DNA of 64,000 nucleotides from Aestuariibaculum lutulentum (GCF_032926325.1 NZ_CP136709.1:657501-721500); one strand, 5' to 3'; shown: positions 53,481 to 63,516, numbered from the stretch's first letter. The notes: generated by a model not told the origin, from the sequence alone. Translations and numbers: made by a program.

Positions 53481-54728
53481 TTAATATTCCATATACGTTC
53501 CTGAGCCAATATTAAGTGTCAGCGAAAAACGTAATGTTCCTTCTAAAGGACTCTGAACTTTTGCTGTTGAGAACAGGTATGATAAATCGATGTTTACCAC
53601 ATTCGCTTTAAATCCAGCCCCAAGTGCCATAAATTTTCTAGCACCTTTTTCTTCACTCTCATTAAAATAACCAGCTCTTAATGCAAATGAATCCTGATAC
53701 ATATATTCAGCTCCTAATGCCCAAGTGAACTCCTTAATCTCTTCACTAAATCCTCCTGGGGCATCACCAAATGACTGGAATATACCTGACAAGAAATTTA
53801 CATCTTGAGATTTTCCGTCGTAAATAATATTGTTTCTTTCTGACGACACAGGATCTCCTAACTCATCAACGCCTTCATCATATACCCCATTACTATTATT
53901 ATCCGTAAAATTATATTCAGTTCCCATAATAGGGGGCGTTGGCACTAAAAGTTTAGCCACCTCCAGAGTAACCCCTAATTTATTATACTGATCGAAAATG
54001 AAATCGAAACCACCTCCTAAACGTAAGTTTGTTGGTTGAAAATTATCTGCTCCACCATCATCATATTTAAATTTTGGTCCGATATTCTGTATTGCCCAAC
54101 CAGCTCTCCATCGTCCGTTAAAATCTGAATAAACCTCTTCTTCACTTTGATAGTATCCAGAAATATCAACACCAAAAGAACTCGCTGCACTGGCATCACT
54201 ATTATCATAATTCAGTCTTAAATCTGATAATAAATAACGCATAGCTACCGACATGGCATATTGATCACTTAATCTTAAAGCATAAGATACGTCGAATGCT
54301 AATTCATTTGGTTTTTGAATTACAGGCTGATCAAATTCATTGTTCACAAATTCAATCTCCCCAAGTCCGAAGTATTTAAAACTGGCTGCAAAAGCACTAC
54401 GTTCATCTAGACGATTAAAATACGACAAATAGGCGATTCCCATATCGTTTACTAATTTCTTAAGATATGGCGTATAACTTAATGAGATTCCAGATTTAGT
54501 TTCTGAAAACACATACTTAGATGAATTCCATTGTTGAGAAAATGCATCTACTGAAGTTGCAACCCCCATATCACCCATACCTGCAGCACGTGCATCTGGA
54601 GCAATTAAGGTGAATGGCATACCAGTTGTTATAACTCTGGAATCATTTGGATTAGGCCTTATAGTTGTTTGTGCACTAACACTTAAGACACACATTAGCG
54701 CTAAAAGAAGTAATAATTGGTTTTTCAT
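53481..54728 (-). CDS. porV: T9SS outer membrane shuttle protein PorV
   Basis: This 415-aa outer-membrane beta-barrel has a signal peptide (ending LSVSAQ), then RPNPNDSRVITTGMPF, the N-terminal signature of PorV/LptO. It has the FadL-like barrel strands and the aromatic C-terminus expected for an OMP. PorV binds T9SS sorting domains of cargo and escorts them to PorU for cleavage. It follows porU on the same strand but also has its own consensus promoter, whose -33 element lies inside porU. Confidence 0.96.
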   Translation of the reverse strand: MKNQLLLLLALMCVLSVSAQTTIRPNPNDSRVITTGMPFTLIAPDARAAGMGDMGVATSVDAFSQQWNSSKYVFSETKSGISLSYTPYLKKLVNDMGIAYLSYFNRLDERSAFAASFKYFGLGEIEFVNNEFDQPVIQKPNELAFDVSYALRLSDQYAMSVAMRYLLSDLRLNYDNSDASAASSFGVDISGYYQSEEEVYSDFNGRWRAGWAIQNIGPKFKYDDGGADNFQPTNLRLGGGFDFIFDQYNKLGVTLEVAKLLVPTPPIMGTEYNFTDNNSNGVYDEGVDELGDPVSSERNNIIYDGKSQDVNFLSGIFQSFGDAPGGFSEEIKEFTWALGAEYMYQDSFALRAGYFNESEEKGARKFMALGAGFKANVVNIDLSYLFSTAKVQSPLEGTLRFSLTLNIGSGTYMEY

Positions 54729-54746
54729 TGGTTAATTTTAATTCGA

Positions 54747-54776
54747 CAAATATATATTTTTATTAGAGTATTACAA
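54747..54776 (-). promoter_or_regulatory. Internal promoter of porV within the end of porU
   Basis: On the minus strand TTG (54774-54776), a 19-nt spacer and TATATTTG (54747-54754), 19 nt before the porV ATG. The -33 triplet lies in the last codons of porU. Confidence 0.65.
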
Positions 54777-57700
54777 GTTTCTCTATTTTCTCAACCTTTT
54801 TATTTAACAGCTCAGACTGGACTGTTAATTTATAAATGTACACGCCTTTTCCGATTCTATCTCCAAAGTCATCACGACCATCCCATACAATATCTCTTGA
54901 AAGCGTGCTATTTATAATTCCTCCCCCTGATGTTTGACCATTTAAGGTTCTCACCAATTTTCCTGAAACCGTGAATATCTGTATAGAAACGTTTAAAGGT
55001 GCCGAACTATTGTGATTAAACCAAAATTCGGTGTAATTTACAAATGGATTTGGGTAATTTAAGACATTATCTATTACCAGTTCCTGATCCTGATCGTAAA
55101 CCACAAACTGAATTTCGGCTATTGAAGAATTATTATACACATCCCAGGCTTTAAGTGTCAGGGTATGTAATCCGGGTTCTAAATCACGGAACGGAAAACT
55201 CACTATTCCATTGGTATATACATCCAACTCGGTTTGATAATAATCATTCAATATATAAGGATTCGTTTCGTCACCATCAATAATAGCCACAATATCATGA
55301 CCAATGCCACTCGCCGTATTAATACCGTTGGCATCTTCTAATTTAGCCAGTAAAGTTGGCGATTCGTTTGTAATTCCTCCTGAAACAAAGGTTTCATCAT
55401 TCATATAAAGCGTTATAACCGGCCCAATATTATCTTCCTCAGCATCTTCATTTAAACCACCAATTTTAACAATATCAACACTCGCACCTGTCTGATCTTC
55501 TAACAGCGCGCCATTTTCTGAATAAAAACTCACCTTACCTGAACCAACAGGAATACCAATATCCTTTGGTACAATAAAATCGAATTCGAATTGACCGTTA
55601 GTCACAGATGCCTGACCTCTAAAAATAACTTCACCTAAGGTTTTAAAATTTAACTTGACTAATTGTCCGTTCAATGTGGTTCCATCATTAGCTAAAGTTT
55701 GTCTATCAATGTCCTTATCATAAATAGTCGTAGACAGCACACCGTTATAATTAGAAAGTATGTTTCCTGACAAATCGGTTACTTCTCCGGCCAATTTAAC
55801 ATAACTCAAGGCTTTTAAAGTATCTGTCGCCTGAGTAATCGGCACATCATTAATTTTAGTTAAACTAATATTTGGTTTAGCGAAAGCTAATTTCATAGCC
55901 GGATCTCCAATGAAAAATATTAAACGACGCTGACTTTGCCCTGACAACGTCGGGTCATTTTTTGTCAGTCTCAAGGCTTCTGCCATAGACGGATATTCAA
56001 AATCACCATAAGTATCATTATCGCTAAAAGAGAAAAGATATTGCCCCAAAACATTATTAAAAGCGATAGCAAAACTCACAAATATTTGTCGGGTTGTCGT
56101 GATTAAACCAATAGCTCCTGCTTCTTTATTCCAATAGGTAAATTCGCCTGCTGTTTGCCTGTATGGATTATCGAACTTTGTAAACTCACAAGTTACCGTT
56201 ACAAAACAATTGAGTTTATTATAATTTCTGAAAGATTCAATATTCGGTTTGGTTAAAATACGTTCCTGCGCTAAACCATCTTCACCACCATGTCCAAAAT
56301 AATTAATTACTAAAGCCCCATTATCAATAGCATTTAAAAACTCTGTATTAGCTTGAGGATAACGCTCACCTCCTGCCGAAGTCTCCTGCTTAAACGCGTC
56401 GCTATGAATTTTCACTATATTCATAAAAGGCTTGGCTTCGGTTACCATATTACCAAGATTGTCGGTAGTAGACTGCAAAATGCCTTCCCAATCTTGGTCG
56501 ACATCATCTGAAACAACTACAAAGTTATTTCGCCAGCTTCCGTAAGCTTCTTTCGAATAGTACGATTCTATTTTATCTACAAGTTCTTTTGCTTGTTGAG
56601 GGTTATCGGCAATAATCCTTCCAACTGCAATATCAAGTTTATCACTTGTTAACATCGTTCCTTCATTTTCATTCATCATCCCATAAAAATCATCTGAGAT
56701 ATACGAATTAGTCAAGTTGAAACTATTATAGGAATGCCATGATGGTACAATATTCGTATTATTAGGAATTCTATCTTTATAATCGAAAGAGCCATCTCCA
56801 AATAAACACAGGTATTTTATTTCACCTCCAGGATTAACAGGGTTATCGTAAACATACTTCACCAGATTTCTTATGGCACCTATATCCGGATTCCCTGTAC
56901 TGAATTCATTATATATTTCATCTAAACCAAACACCTTAACATTCAAACCATATTGATTTGCATTTATCTGTGCTAGGCGATTAGCCTGACTTAACATATT
57001 ATTTGGTGAAACAATAATATAATCTACATCCTGCTCCTCCCCAAAACTATTTCGAAAAACAGTTCCTTTAATATTCTGGTTACTTACTGTTGTATTTGTG
57101 TCATATTTAGGCTCATAAAAATTACTTGCTGTTACAGCTACATAGTTTCTTAATTCACCTAATGTTGTAGTAAAGCTTAACGTAGATGCTTGTTCAGCAT
57201 GCTCATAGTTTAACACATTAAATATATCGGTCACATCCCAAATTTCTGAAATCCCGGAAGCATCACTAATTTGATATTCTCCAATTCCCGAAGCTGATGC
57301 TACCACATCGTTTTTAAATTGAAACTGTTTATTATAGAATTTAAGTGCTCGAGTCGCTTCAACAGAAATATAATCTAAATACCCAACAGCACTCGGGTTG
57401 CCTTGATTATTATAATTAAGACCCACATTTAAGGTAGAAGAATTCACCGTAATATCATTAAAATATGATGCACCACTTGCTAAAGTCGGCGAACTTGCTC
57501 CACTTAAATTCATAGTAGTGATAAGAGATCCATTCACTGTAAGTGCCATAGAACTCATAGAACCTGATGTTGCCGCAACATAAACTTTTAAAGTAACCGG
57601 CTCGGTCGTTACTAAATCAGGAAATTCAAACGAATACGTTTTACTATTATCCACATCAAAACGATCACCAAACCAACGACGCCCTAAAAATGCAATATTA

Positions 57701-58647
57701 TGTTCGTCCTTTTCATAGAATTTATAATCCTGATAGGTATTAATAACCATATCGACGGTTCCTGTTGGTTGGGTAAAAGGCTGAATGCGTTTTCCTGAGC
57801 CAGAACTTACATTTATATAATAATAAGTCTTATCGGTATAACAATTAATATTGGTATTACTTTCAGAATTATACATACGAGGTCCTTGGGCATAAAACAA
57901 GATATGATCGTTACTATCAAACACGCCATCTTCTTCCCCTACAAACTTTATGGCATTCTCCTGAACATCGAAAGGATAAGGTTCTGCATTAGAATACGGA
58001 ATCATTCGTCCTCCGTTACCATATAACTTTATTGTTCTTGGATCGACACTATTAACATTTACCCCCAAGCGTTGCAAAAAACTTTTCGACAGTTTAAACA
58101 CCCCTGTTGTATCAACATAAAACTTATACCATTCTCCACTACTAAGCACCGAATTAGTTCTGGCTTTAGTTGCATAAGTCTTACTAGATACATTAGTTCT
58201 CGAAGTACTGACTCCAAGTGTATAATTAATTTGAAAAGACATAACCTTTTTATAGGTTCCGTTCGTATCCTTTATTATAGGTGATATTTGAAAAAGCACA
58301 AAACGTTTATCTCGAGCTATTGCATTTTTTAAACTAAATTTTAATTTTGATGGAATAGTTGACTCATCTAAATCTTTGAATTCCTGTTTTGAAATCGAGG
58401 CATATACCACATTACTAACAGCAACAGAAGATTCATTAACTACTCCAGAAGTAACCCACTGCGAAACAAACTGTAACCCTTCTGAAAAATCATAACTAAA
58501 ATTTTCATCGTTAAAACCAGGAAGTTCTATAGAATAGGTATCACTGGAAATCTTTTTAGAAGATTCCCATGTAATGGTAAACTGTTTTTGTTGCCCAAAA
58601 GCAAAAACACATATAAATAATAAGACGAGTAAAATTTTCTCTTTCAT
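54763..58647 (-). CDS. porU: T9SS C-terminal signal peptidase PorU
   Basis: This 1294-aa C25 (gingipain-type) cysteine protease has a signal peptide, an N-terminal pro-region and Ig-like domains. Catalytic His786 lies in NYFGHGGEDG and Cys820 in TVTCEFTKFD. The C-terminal NYPNPFVN segment is a T9SS-type sorting domain that stays uncleaved in PorU. It removes the sorting domain from cargo and attaches it to A-LPS. In this window, the pectate lyase and the 1086-aa type B protein are likely substrates. It is divergent from gldJ. Confidence 0.97.
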   Translation of the reverse strand: MKEKILLVLLFICVFAFGQQKQFTITWESSKKISSDTYSIELPGFNDENFSYDFSEGLQFVSQWVTSGVVNESSVAVSNVVYASISKQEFKDLDESTIPSKLKFSLKNAIARDKRFVLFQISPIIKDTNGTYKKVMSFQINYTLGVSTSRTNVSSKTYATKARTNSVLSSGEWYKFYVDTTGVFKLSKSFLQRLGVNVNSVDPRTIKLYGNGGRMIPYSNAEPYPFDVQENAIKFVGEEDGVFDSNDHILFYAQGPRMYNSESNTNINCYTDKTYYYINVSSGSGKRIQPFTQPTGTVDMVINTYQDYKFYEKDEHNIAFLGRRWFGDRFDVDNSKTYSFEFPDLVTTEPVTLKVYVAATSGSMSSMALTVNGSLITTMNLSGASSPTLASGASYFNDITVNSSTLNVGLNYNNQGNPSAVGYLDYISVEATRALKFYNKQFQFKNDVVASASGIGEYQISDASGISEIWDVTDIFNVLNYEHAEQASTLSFTTTLGELRNYVAVTASNFYEPKYDTNTTVSNQNIKGTVFRNSFGEEQDVDYIIVSPNNMLSQANRLAQINANQYGLNVKVFGLDEIYNEFSTGNPDIGAIRNLVKYVYDNPVNPGGEIKYLCLFGDGSFDYKDRIPNNTNIVPSWHSYNSFNLTNSYISDDFYGMMNENEGTMLTSDKLDIAVGRIIADNPQQAKELVDKIESYYSKEAYGSWRNNFVVVSDDVDQDWEGILQSTTDNLGNMVTEAKPFMNIVKIHSDAFKQETSAGGERYPQANTEFLNAIDNGALVINYFGHGGEDGLAQERILTKPNIESFRNYNKLNCFVTVTCEFTKFDNPYRQTAGEFTYWNKEAGAIGLITTTRQIFVSFAIAFNNVLGQYLFSFSDNDTYGDFEYPSMAEALRLTKNDPTLSGQSQRRLIFFIGDPAMKLAFAKPNISLTKINDVPITQATDTLKALSYVKLAGEVTDLSGNILSNYNGVLSTTIYDKDIDRQTLANDGTTLNGQLVKLNFKTLGEVIFRGQASVTNGQFEFDFIVPKDIGIPVGSGKVSFYSENGALLEDQTGASVDIVKIGGLNEDAEEDNIGPVITLYMNDETFVSGGITNESPTLLAKLEDANGINTASGIGHDIVAIIDGDETNPYILNDYYQTELDVYTNGIVSFPFRDLEPGLHTLTLKAWDVYNNSSIAEIQFVVYDQDQELVIDNVLNYPNPFVNYTEFWFNHNSSAPLNVSIQIFTVSGKLVRTLNGQTSGGGIINSTLSRDIVWDGRDDFGDRIGKGVYIYKLTVQSELLNKKVEKIEKLVIL

Positions 58648-58912
58648 TGCTAAAAATAACGTGAATAACCCTTATATAGTATGACTATAGCCTACAATTT
58701 TAAAAACTGATTCAAAAATACAATAATAATTTAGCAATACACACGTTAATAAAACACAAAATAAGATCGAAAAACCTCAAAAACATCGATGTAAGAACCA
58801 AAAAATAGGTTGAAATGCACATTTTTTTGGGTAAAATGTAAAAAAGAGCTTGCATTGTTAGGTTTAATTCTTATATTGCATCACCAAAAATATTATTAGC
58901 TTACTTAAACGT

Positions 58913-60604
58913 ATGAATATGAAAAAAGTAGTAGCATTCAAGGTTTTACTAGTTTTAGCCCTAACCGCGACCATAACTAGTTGTAAAAAATCATCGAGCT
59001 CGAAGAACACTTCTAGAGCTACGGGATGGCAAATCAACTCACGTGAAGGAGGTTTTCAATACAATACAGACTTTAAAGAACAGGAAACTTCTCCTGGTTT
59101 AGTTTTTATTGAAGGAGGTACCTTTACCAAAGGACGAGTACAGGACGACGTAATGCACGATTGGAACAATACGCCAAACCAGCAACACGTTCAATCGTTC
59201 TATATGGATGAAACTGAGGTTACTAATGCCATGTATATGGAGTATTTAGATTGGATTAAACGCGTTTATCCACCTTCAGATGAAAACTTCAGAGCCATTT
59301 ATCACGGAGCTTTACCAGACACCTTAGTTTGGAGAAATCGTTTAGGGTATAACGAAGTTATGACAGACAACTACTTGCGTCACCCGGCTTATGGTGAGTA
59401 TCCTGTAGTTGGTGTTAGCTGGATTCAAGCTGTTGAGTTCGCTAACTGGCGTACAGATCGTGTTAACGAATACAACTTAGAACAAGCTGGTTACTTAAAA
59501 CGTGATGCTAAAATTACCGATGTTGGTGCTGATGCCACGTTTAATACAGATACTTACATCAATTCTCCTACTTTAACGTATGGTGGTAATGAAGAAGTAA
59601 TCAACCCTAATCAAGGAAGAAATAGATACGCCAGAACGGATGCTGAAGGCAATGAAACTAACATCTATGCAACAAGAGAAACCGGACTTATTACACCGAA
59701 GTACAGACTCCCTACTGAAACAGAGTGGGAATATGCTGCTTTAGGTTTAAGTGAAATTAGAAGTTATAACTTATACCGTGGACGTAAAAAATATCCATGG
59801 GACGGACAATACACTCGTAACGGAAAACGTAAATACCGTGGTGATCAGTTAGCTAACTTTAAACAAGGAAAAGGTGATTACGGTGGAATCGCAGGATGGT
59901 CTGATGACCGAGCAGATATCACTAACGCTGTAAAATCTTACGAGCCTAACGATTACGGTTTATATGATATGGCTGGTAACGTAGCAGAATGGGTTGCCGA
60001 TGTTTACCGTCCAATTGTTGATGATGAATTCAACGATTTCAACTACTACCGCGGTAACGTATATACTAAAAACGCATTAAACGATGATGGTACTGTAAAA
60101 GTAGTTACTCCTGAAGATATTGTTTACGATACACTTTCTAACGGAAAAATTATTGCAAGAAACCTTCCGGGTGAAATTTTACAAGTTCCTGTTGATGAAA
60201 ATGAGACCTATTTACGTACGAATTTCGACAAGAGTAATCAGGTAAACTACAGAGACGGTGATAGAAGATCTTCTCGTTATTTCGAGAGCTTTAACGACGA
60301 AGAGGGCGAAGAAAATCCAGATGCCCTTACAAGAAAAATGTACAACTCTCCTAAAAATGTTGTAACAAGAGATTCATTAGGTAATATTGTTAGAGAATAC
60401 GATAAATCTAATAACAGAACGTCTTTAATTAATGACGAAGTTAGAGTTTACAAAGGAGGTTCTTGGAAAGACAGAGAATACTGGTTAGACCCTTCTCAAC
60501 GTCGTTACTACCCGCAAGATATGGCAACAGATTACATCGGGTTTAGATGTGCTATGTCGAGAGTAGGTTCAAAATCTCAACAAAAATTCAAAACCAAAAA
60601 CTAG
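58913..60604 (+). CDS. gldJ: Gliding motility lipoprotein GldJ
   Basis: This 563-aa lipoprotein has lipobox TITSC (Cys25) and a formylglycine-generating enzyme (SUMF1)-like fold beginning VFIEGGTFTKGR. Conserved GldJ features are MDETEVTNAMYMEY, VVGVSWIQAVEFANWR, YDMAGNVAEWVADVYRP and C-terminal FRCAMSRVG. It is required for gliding and T9SS function in Flavobacterium johnsoniae; the fold is not known to be catalytic here. ATG 58919 is an alternative start. It is divergent from porU and precedes murF. Confidence 0.96.
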   Translation: MNMKKVVAFKVLLVLALTATITSCKKSSSSKNTSRATGWQINSREGGFQYNTDFKEQETSPGLVFIEGGTFTKGRVQDDVMHDWNNTPNQQHVQSFYMDETEVTNAMYMEYLDWIKRVYPPSDENFRAIYHGALPDTLVWRNRLGYNEVMTDNYLRHPAYGEYPVVGVSWIQAVEFANWRTDRVNEYNLEQAGYLKRDAKITDVGADATFNTDTYINSPTLTYGGNEEVINPNQGRNRYARTDAEGNETNIYATRETGLITPKYRLPTETEWEYAALGLSEIRSYNLYRGRKKYPWDGQYTRNGKRKYRGDQLANFKQGKGDYGGIAGWSDDRADITNAVKSYEPNDYGLYDMAGNVAEWVADVYRPIVDDEFNDFNYYRGNVYTKNALNDDGTVKVVTPEDIVYDTLSNGKIIARNLPGEILQVPVDENETYLRTNFDKSNQVNYRDGDRRSSRYFESFNDEEGEENPDALTRKMYNSPKNVVTRDSLGNIVREYDKSNNRTSLINDEVRVYKGGSWKDREYWLDPSQRRYYPQDMATDYIGFRCAMSRVGSKSQQKFKTKN

Positions 60605-60630
60605 TTAAACAACTTGTTGAAATAATATTA

Positions 60631-60660
60631 AAAGTCCTAACCCACAGTTAGGACTTTTTT
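60631..60660 (+). terminator. Intrinsic terminator after gldJ
   Basis: AAAGTCCTAA and TTAGGACTTT pair around CCCACAG, followed by T6. Confidence 0.9.
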
Positions 60661-60698
60661 AATACTTTTAATTTTCAATTTAAAAAACAATTTCTCCA

Positions 60699-61979
60699 TT
60701 GAAAATCGCACAATTACACAGTCTTTTCTTAGAATGTCACAAAGTAAGTACCGACACCCGCAAAATTGACCATGACGACATGTTTTTTGCTTTAAAAGGT
60801 GAAAACTTCAATGGTAATACTTACGCAGAACAAGCACTAAAAAATGGAGCTAAATATTGTGTTATAGATGAAGAAGCATTCAACACATCTACACACACCA
60901 TTCTTGTTGATAATGTTCTTGAAACCCTGCAAAACTTAGCAACATATCATAGAAATTATTTAAAACTTCCTATCATCGCTTTAACAGGTAGCAATGGCAA
61001 GACCACAACTAAAGAATTAATTAACGCAACGCTGTCTAAAAAATTTAAAACAACAGCAACGGTTGGTAATTTAAACAATCATATTGGAGTGCCATTAACG
61101 CTTTTATCCATGAACAGCGAAACCGAAATAGGCATTGTTGAAATGGGAGCAAATCACCTAAAAGAAATTGAAATGCTTTGTGCTATTGCCCAACCCGATT
61201 ATGGCTATATCACCAACTTCGGAAAAGCCCATTTAGAAGGTTTTGGCAGTGTAGAAGGTGTCATTAAAGGAAAAAGTGAAATGTTCGACTATCTCATTTC
61301 AAACAACAAAACCATATTTGTTAACGGTAATGACTCTATTCAACTAGAAAAAACAGCAAATACTAACAGAATCGTTTTTGGAGACACGAACGAATTCAAT
61401 GTCACTATCAATTTTATTGAAGCACAGCCCAACGTTAAGCTTAATTATAACAGTTTAACCATTCAAAGTCAGCTAATAGGTGCTTATAACTTCAATAATA
61501 TTGCTGCCGCAATCACCATTGCAAATTACTTTGAAGTTGAAGATAATGATATAAAATCTGCAATTGAAAACTACTCTCCAACCAATAATCGTTCACAGGT
61601 TATTAACAAAGGTACCTGTAAAATCATACTGGATGCATACAATGCAAATCCAACAAGTATGCTAGCAGCACTTACCAATTTTGATAAACTAAAGGATACT
61701 AATAAAATAGCCATTATTGGAGATATGTTTGAACTTGGCCAGGAAGCTAAAGAAGAACATCAAAACATTGTTAAGTTATCAACATCTCTTAACATTGACA
61801 AGGTAATTGTTATTGGAGAAAATTTCTTTAACACTGAAACCACTGTTGAAAACCTGTTAAAATTCCAATCCTTTGAAGACTTTAAATCTAAAATGAACAT
61901 TTCAGATTTATTCAACAGTACGCTTTTAATAAAAGGCTCCAGAGGTATGGCTATGGAAAGAATACTGGACTTATTATAA
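60699..61979 (+). CDS. murF: UDP-N-acetylmuramoyl-tripeptide--D-alanyl-D-alanine ligase
   Basis: This 426-aa Mur ligase has LTGSNGKTTTKE (P-loop), GIVEMGANHLKEI and the C-terminal domain beginning CKIILDAYNANPTSM. It adds D-Ala-D-Ala to UDP-MurNAc-tripeptide. The start is a TTG at 60699 (MKIAQLHSLFLECH), as no in-frame ATG or GTG gives the family N-terminus. The gldJ-murF order is conserved in Flavobacteriaceae. A weak 7-bp hairpin follows at 61993-62022. Confidence 0.95.
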   Translation: MKIAQLHSLFLECHKVSTDTRKIDHDDMFFALKGENFNGNTYAEQALKNGAKYCVIDEEAFNTSTHTILVDNVLETLQNLATYHRNYLKLPIIALTGSNGKTTTKELINATLSKKFKTTATVGNLNNHIGVPLTLLSMNSETEIGIVEMGANHLKEIEMLCAIAQPDYGYITNFGKAHLEGFGSVEGVIKGKSEMFDYLISNNKTIFVNGNDSIQLEKTANTNRIVFGDTNEFNVTINFIEAQPNVKLNYNSLTIQSQLIGAYNFNNIAAAITIANYFEVEDNDIKSAIENYSPTNNRSQVINKGTCKIILDAYNANPTSMLAALTNFDKLKDTNKIAIIGDMFELGQEAKEEHQNIVKLSTSLNIDKVIVIGENFFNTETTVENLLKFQSFEDFKSKMNISDLFNSTLLIKGSRGMAMERILDLL

Positions 61980-61992
61980 TCAGATATAAAAA

Positions 61993-62022
61993 GTGCCTGA
62001 AATATATAAATATAACAGGCAC
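61993..62022 (+). terminator. Weak terminator-like hairpin after murF
   Basis: GTGCCTG and CAGGCAC with a 16-nt loop; only a modest T-tract follows. Confidence 0.4.
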
Positions 62023-62141
62023 GTATTTACTTAACTCTCCCTAAGAATTAATTAATAGCTTAGCAAAGATTGCACTTTATCGATTGTAGAACAATACTCA
62101 ATTTGAGTATTTTCAACTATAAGTAGTGTTAAAAATAACTT

Positions 62142-62912
62142 TTAAATGATATTATTATTCATTTTTATAATTCCGATGAGCTCTCCTGTGGAAGAAATAT
62201 TGAATTTTTTCAAAATATTACGACGGTGAGTATCAACTGTATTGGAACTTATATTTAGCTTCTCTGCTATTTCTTTACTGGAATAATTCAGTACCAATAA
62301 TCTAATAATATCGCGTTCTCGATTACTTACTGCATCTGTTAATAACTTTTGAGAAAAGTTGTTAAAGTATACCGTTTCATACTCATTTTTATCATTCAAT
62401 TTCTTAGCCGTAGCACATATACTCATTTTAATTTCCGGAGCCAATACAGTATAATGCGCTAAACCAATTATAGGCTTATTAGCAAGATCAAACTCAATAG
62501 GCGTGGTATTTTGCACTATATTCATATAAATGCCATCTCCGTTCATTAAACGATAGTTCCAGGTATAACTCATCTTACTTCTATCTTCCAAAGCTATTTC
62601 ACTTAATGTAAATTTCATTAACTCATTTAACGCCTGAAGCCATTGCTCAACATCATCAGGATGCATTCTCGCCCAAAAATACCGCATACCTTGAGAATCG
62701 AATAAATTTTTATCCAATCCTAAACAAGCAGTCATATTTTTACTAACATATTCAAAAGTAAGATCTCGAGTATTGGTAATACAGAAAAATGTAGAACTAT
62801 AAGGAAGATACTCATCTAACTCTATAATTTTTTGAATATGCTCTTCTAAAGAAGGATGTTCGTAACACCGGAACACTTCTTTGTAAACCCCTTTAATTTC
62901 ATTTAAATCCAT
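62142..62912 (-). CDS. PAS-domain LuxR-family transcriptional regulator
   Basis: This 256-aa regulator has an N-terminal PAS-like domain (about residues 35-150, with FFCITNTRDLTFEYVSKNMTA and MHPDDVEQWLQAL, resembling PAS_3) and a C-terminal LuxR HTH (ERDIIRLLVLNYSSKEIAE then KLNISSNTVDTHRRNILKKF). It has no receiver domain, so it is a one-component regulator that senses its signal through the PAS fold. Target and ligand are unknown. It stands alone between murF and the tRNA cluster. Confidence 0.9.
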   Translation of the reverse strand: MDLNEIKGVYKEVFRCYEHPSLEEHIQKIIELDEYLPYSSTFFCITNTRDLTFEYVSKNMTACLGLDKNLFDSQGMRYFWARMHPDDVEQWLQALNELMKFTLSEIALEDRSKMSYTWNYRLMNGDGIYMNIVQNTTPIEFDLANKPIIGLAHYTVLAPEIKMSICATAKKLNDKNEYETVYFNNFSQKLLTDAVSNRERDIIRLLVLNYSSKEIAEKLNISSNTVDTHRRNILKKFNISSTGELIGIIKMNNNII

Positions 62913-63002
62913 AATAGCAATTTATGTGTTGTTCTAAATGTATTAAAAATATGCTGAATGGTAAGATATAAGCGAACTACAAATAAAAAATGGTATAAAA
63001 TA

Positions 63003-63037
63003 AAAAATCCTAAAGTATATTATACTTTAGGATTTTT
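63003..63037. terminator. Intrinsic terminator downstream of the tRNA-Val cluster
   Basis: AAAAATCCTAAAGTATA and its complement TATACTTTAGGATTTTT form a long stem 4 bp past the 3' end of the last tRNA (leftward reading). Confidence 0.9.
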
Positions 63038-63041
63038 CCTG

Positions 63042-63116
63042 TGGGCGCGAAGGGATTCGAACCCCTGACCCCTTGGGTGTAAACCAAGTGCTCTGAACCA
63101 ACTGAGCTACGCGCCC
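63042..63116 (-). tRNA. tRNA-Val (UAC)
   Basis: The 75-nt minus-strand sequence folds into a cloverleaf: acceptor GGGCGCG/CGCGCCC, D stem GCTC/GAGC, anticodon stem CTTGG/CCAAG with loop TTTACAC, so the anticodon is UAC (Val). T stem AGGGG/CCCTT with TTCGAAT loop. CCA is not encoded. It is the third and last gene in the leftward transcript. Confidence 0.97.
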
Positions 63117-63208
63117 GAATATTTTCGGGTTTTTAGATAATTTCTAAGTGAAATTAATCTTTCAATATGTCATTAAAACTTAATTATTATTTAAGCTTTA
63201 AACTTTTG

Positions 63209-63283
63209 TGGGCGCGAAGGGATTCGAACCCCTGACCCCTTGGGTGTAAACCAAGTGCTCTGAACCAACTGAGCTACGCGCCC
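63209..63283 (-). tRNA. tRNA-Val (UAC)
   Basis: The sequence is identical to the tRNA at 63042-63116; middle gene of three. The spacer to the next copy is similar in sequence (see the related hairpin leaders), so the cluster arose by tandem duplication. CCA is not encoded. Confidence 0.97.
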
Positions 63284-63379
63284 GAATATTTTCGGGTTTG
63301 AGTAAATTTCCAATTGAAATTAGCCTCACAATATGTCATTAAAAAACCTGATTCTTATATCAGGTATTTTGAACTTTTG

Positions 63380-63454
63380 TGGGCGCGAAGGGATTCGAAC
63401 CCCTGACCCCTTGGGTGTAAACCAAGTGCTCTGAACCAACTGAGCTACGCGCCC
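63380..63454 (-). tRNA. tRNA-Val (UAC)
   Basis: The sequence is identical to the other two; first gene of the cluster. A complete promoter (63469-63497) lies just upstream. CCA is not encoded. Confidence 0.97.
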
Positions 63455-63468
63455 TTCAATTAGGTGTG

Positions 63469-63497
63469 CAAATATAAGCTAGTTTTTGATTCTACAA
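63469..63497 (-). promoter_or_regulatory. Promoter of the tRNA-Val cluster
   Basis: On the minus strand TTG (63495-63497), an 18-nt spacer and TATATTTG (63469-63476), the same layout as the pdhA promoter, 15 nt from the first tRNA. Confidence 0.75.
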
Positions 63498-63516
63498 AAA
63501 CATTTTTTGTAAAAAT

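Noticed and set aside
63042..63454. Three near-identical repeats as a CRISPR-like array
   Set aside because: The repeats fold as tRNA-Val and the spacers are related to each other, not unique.
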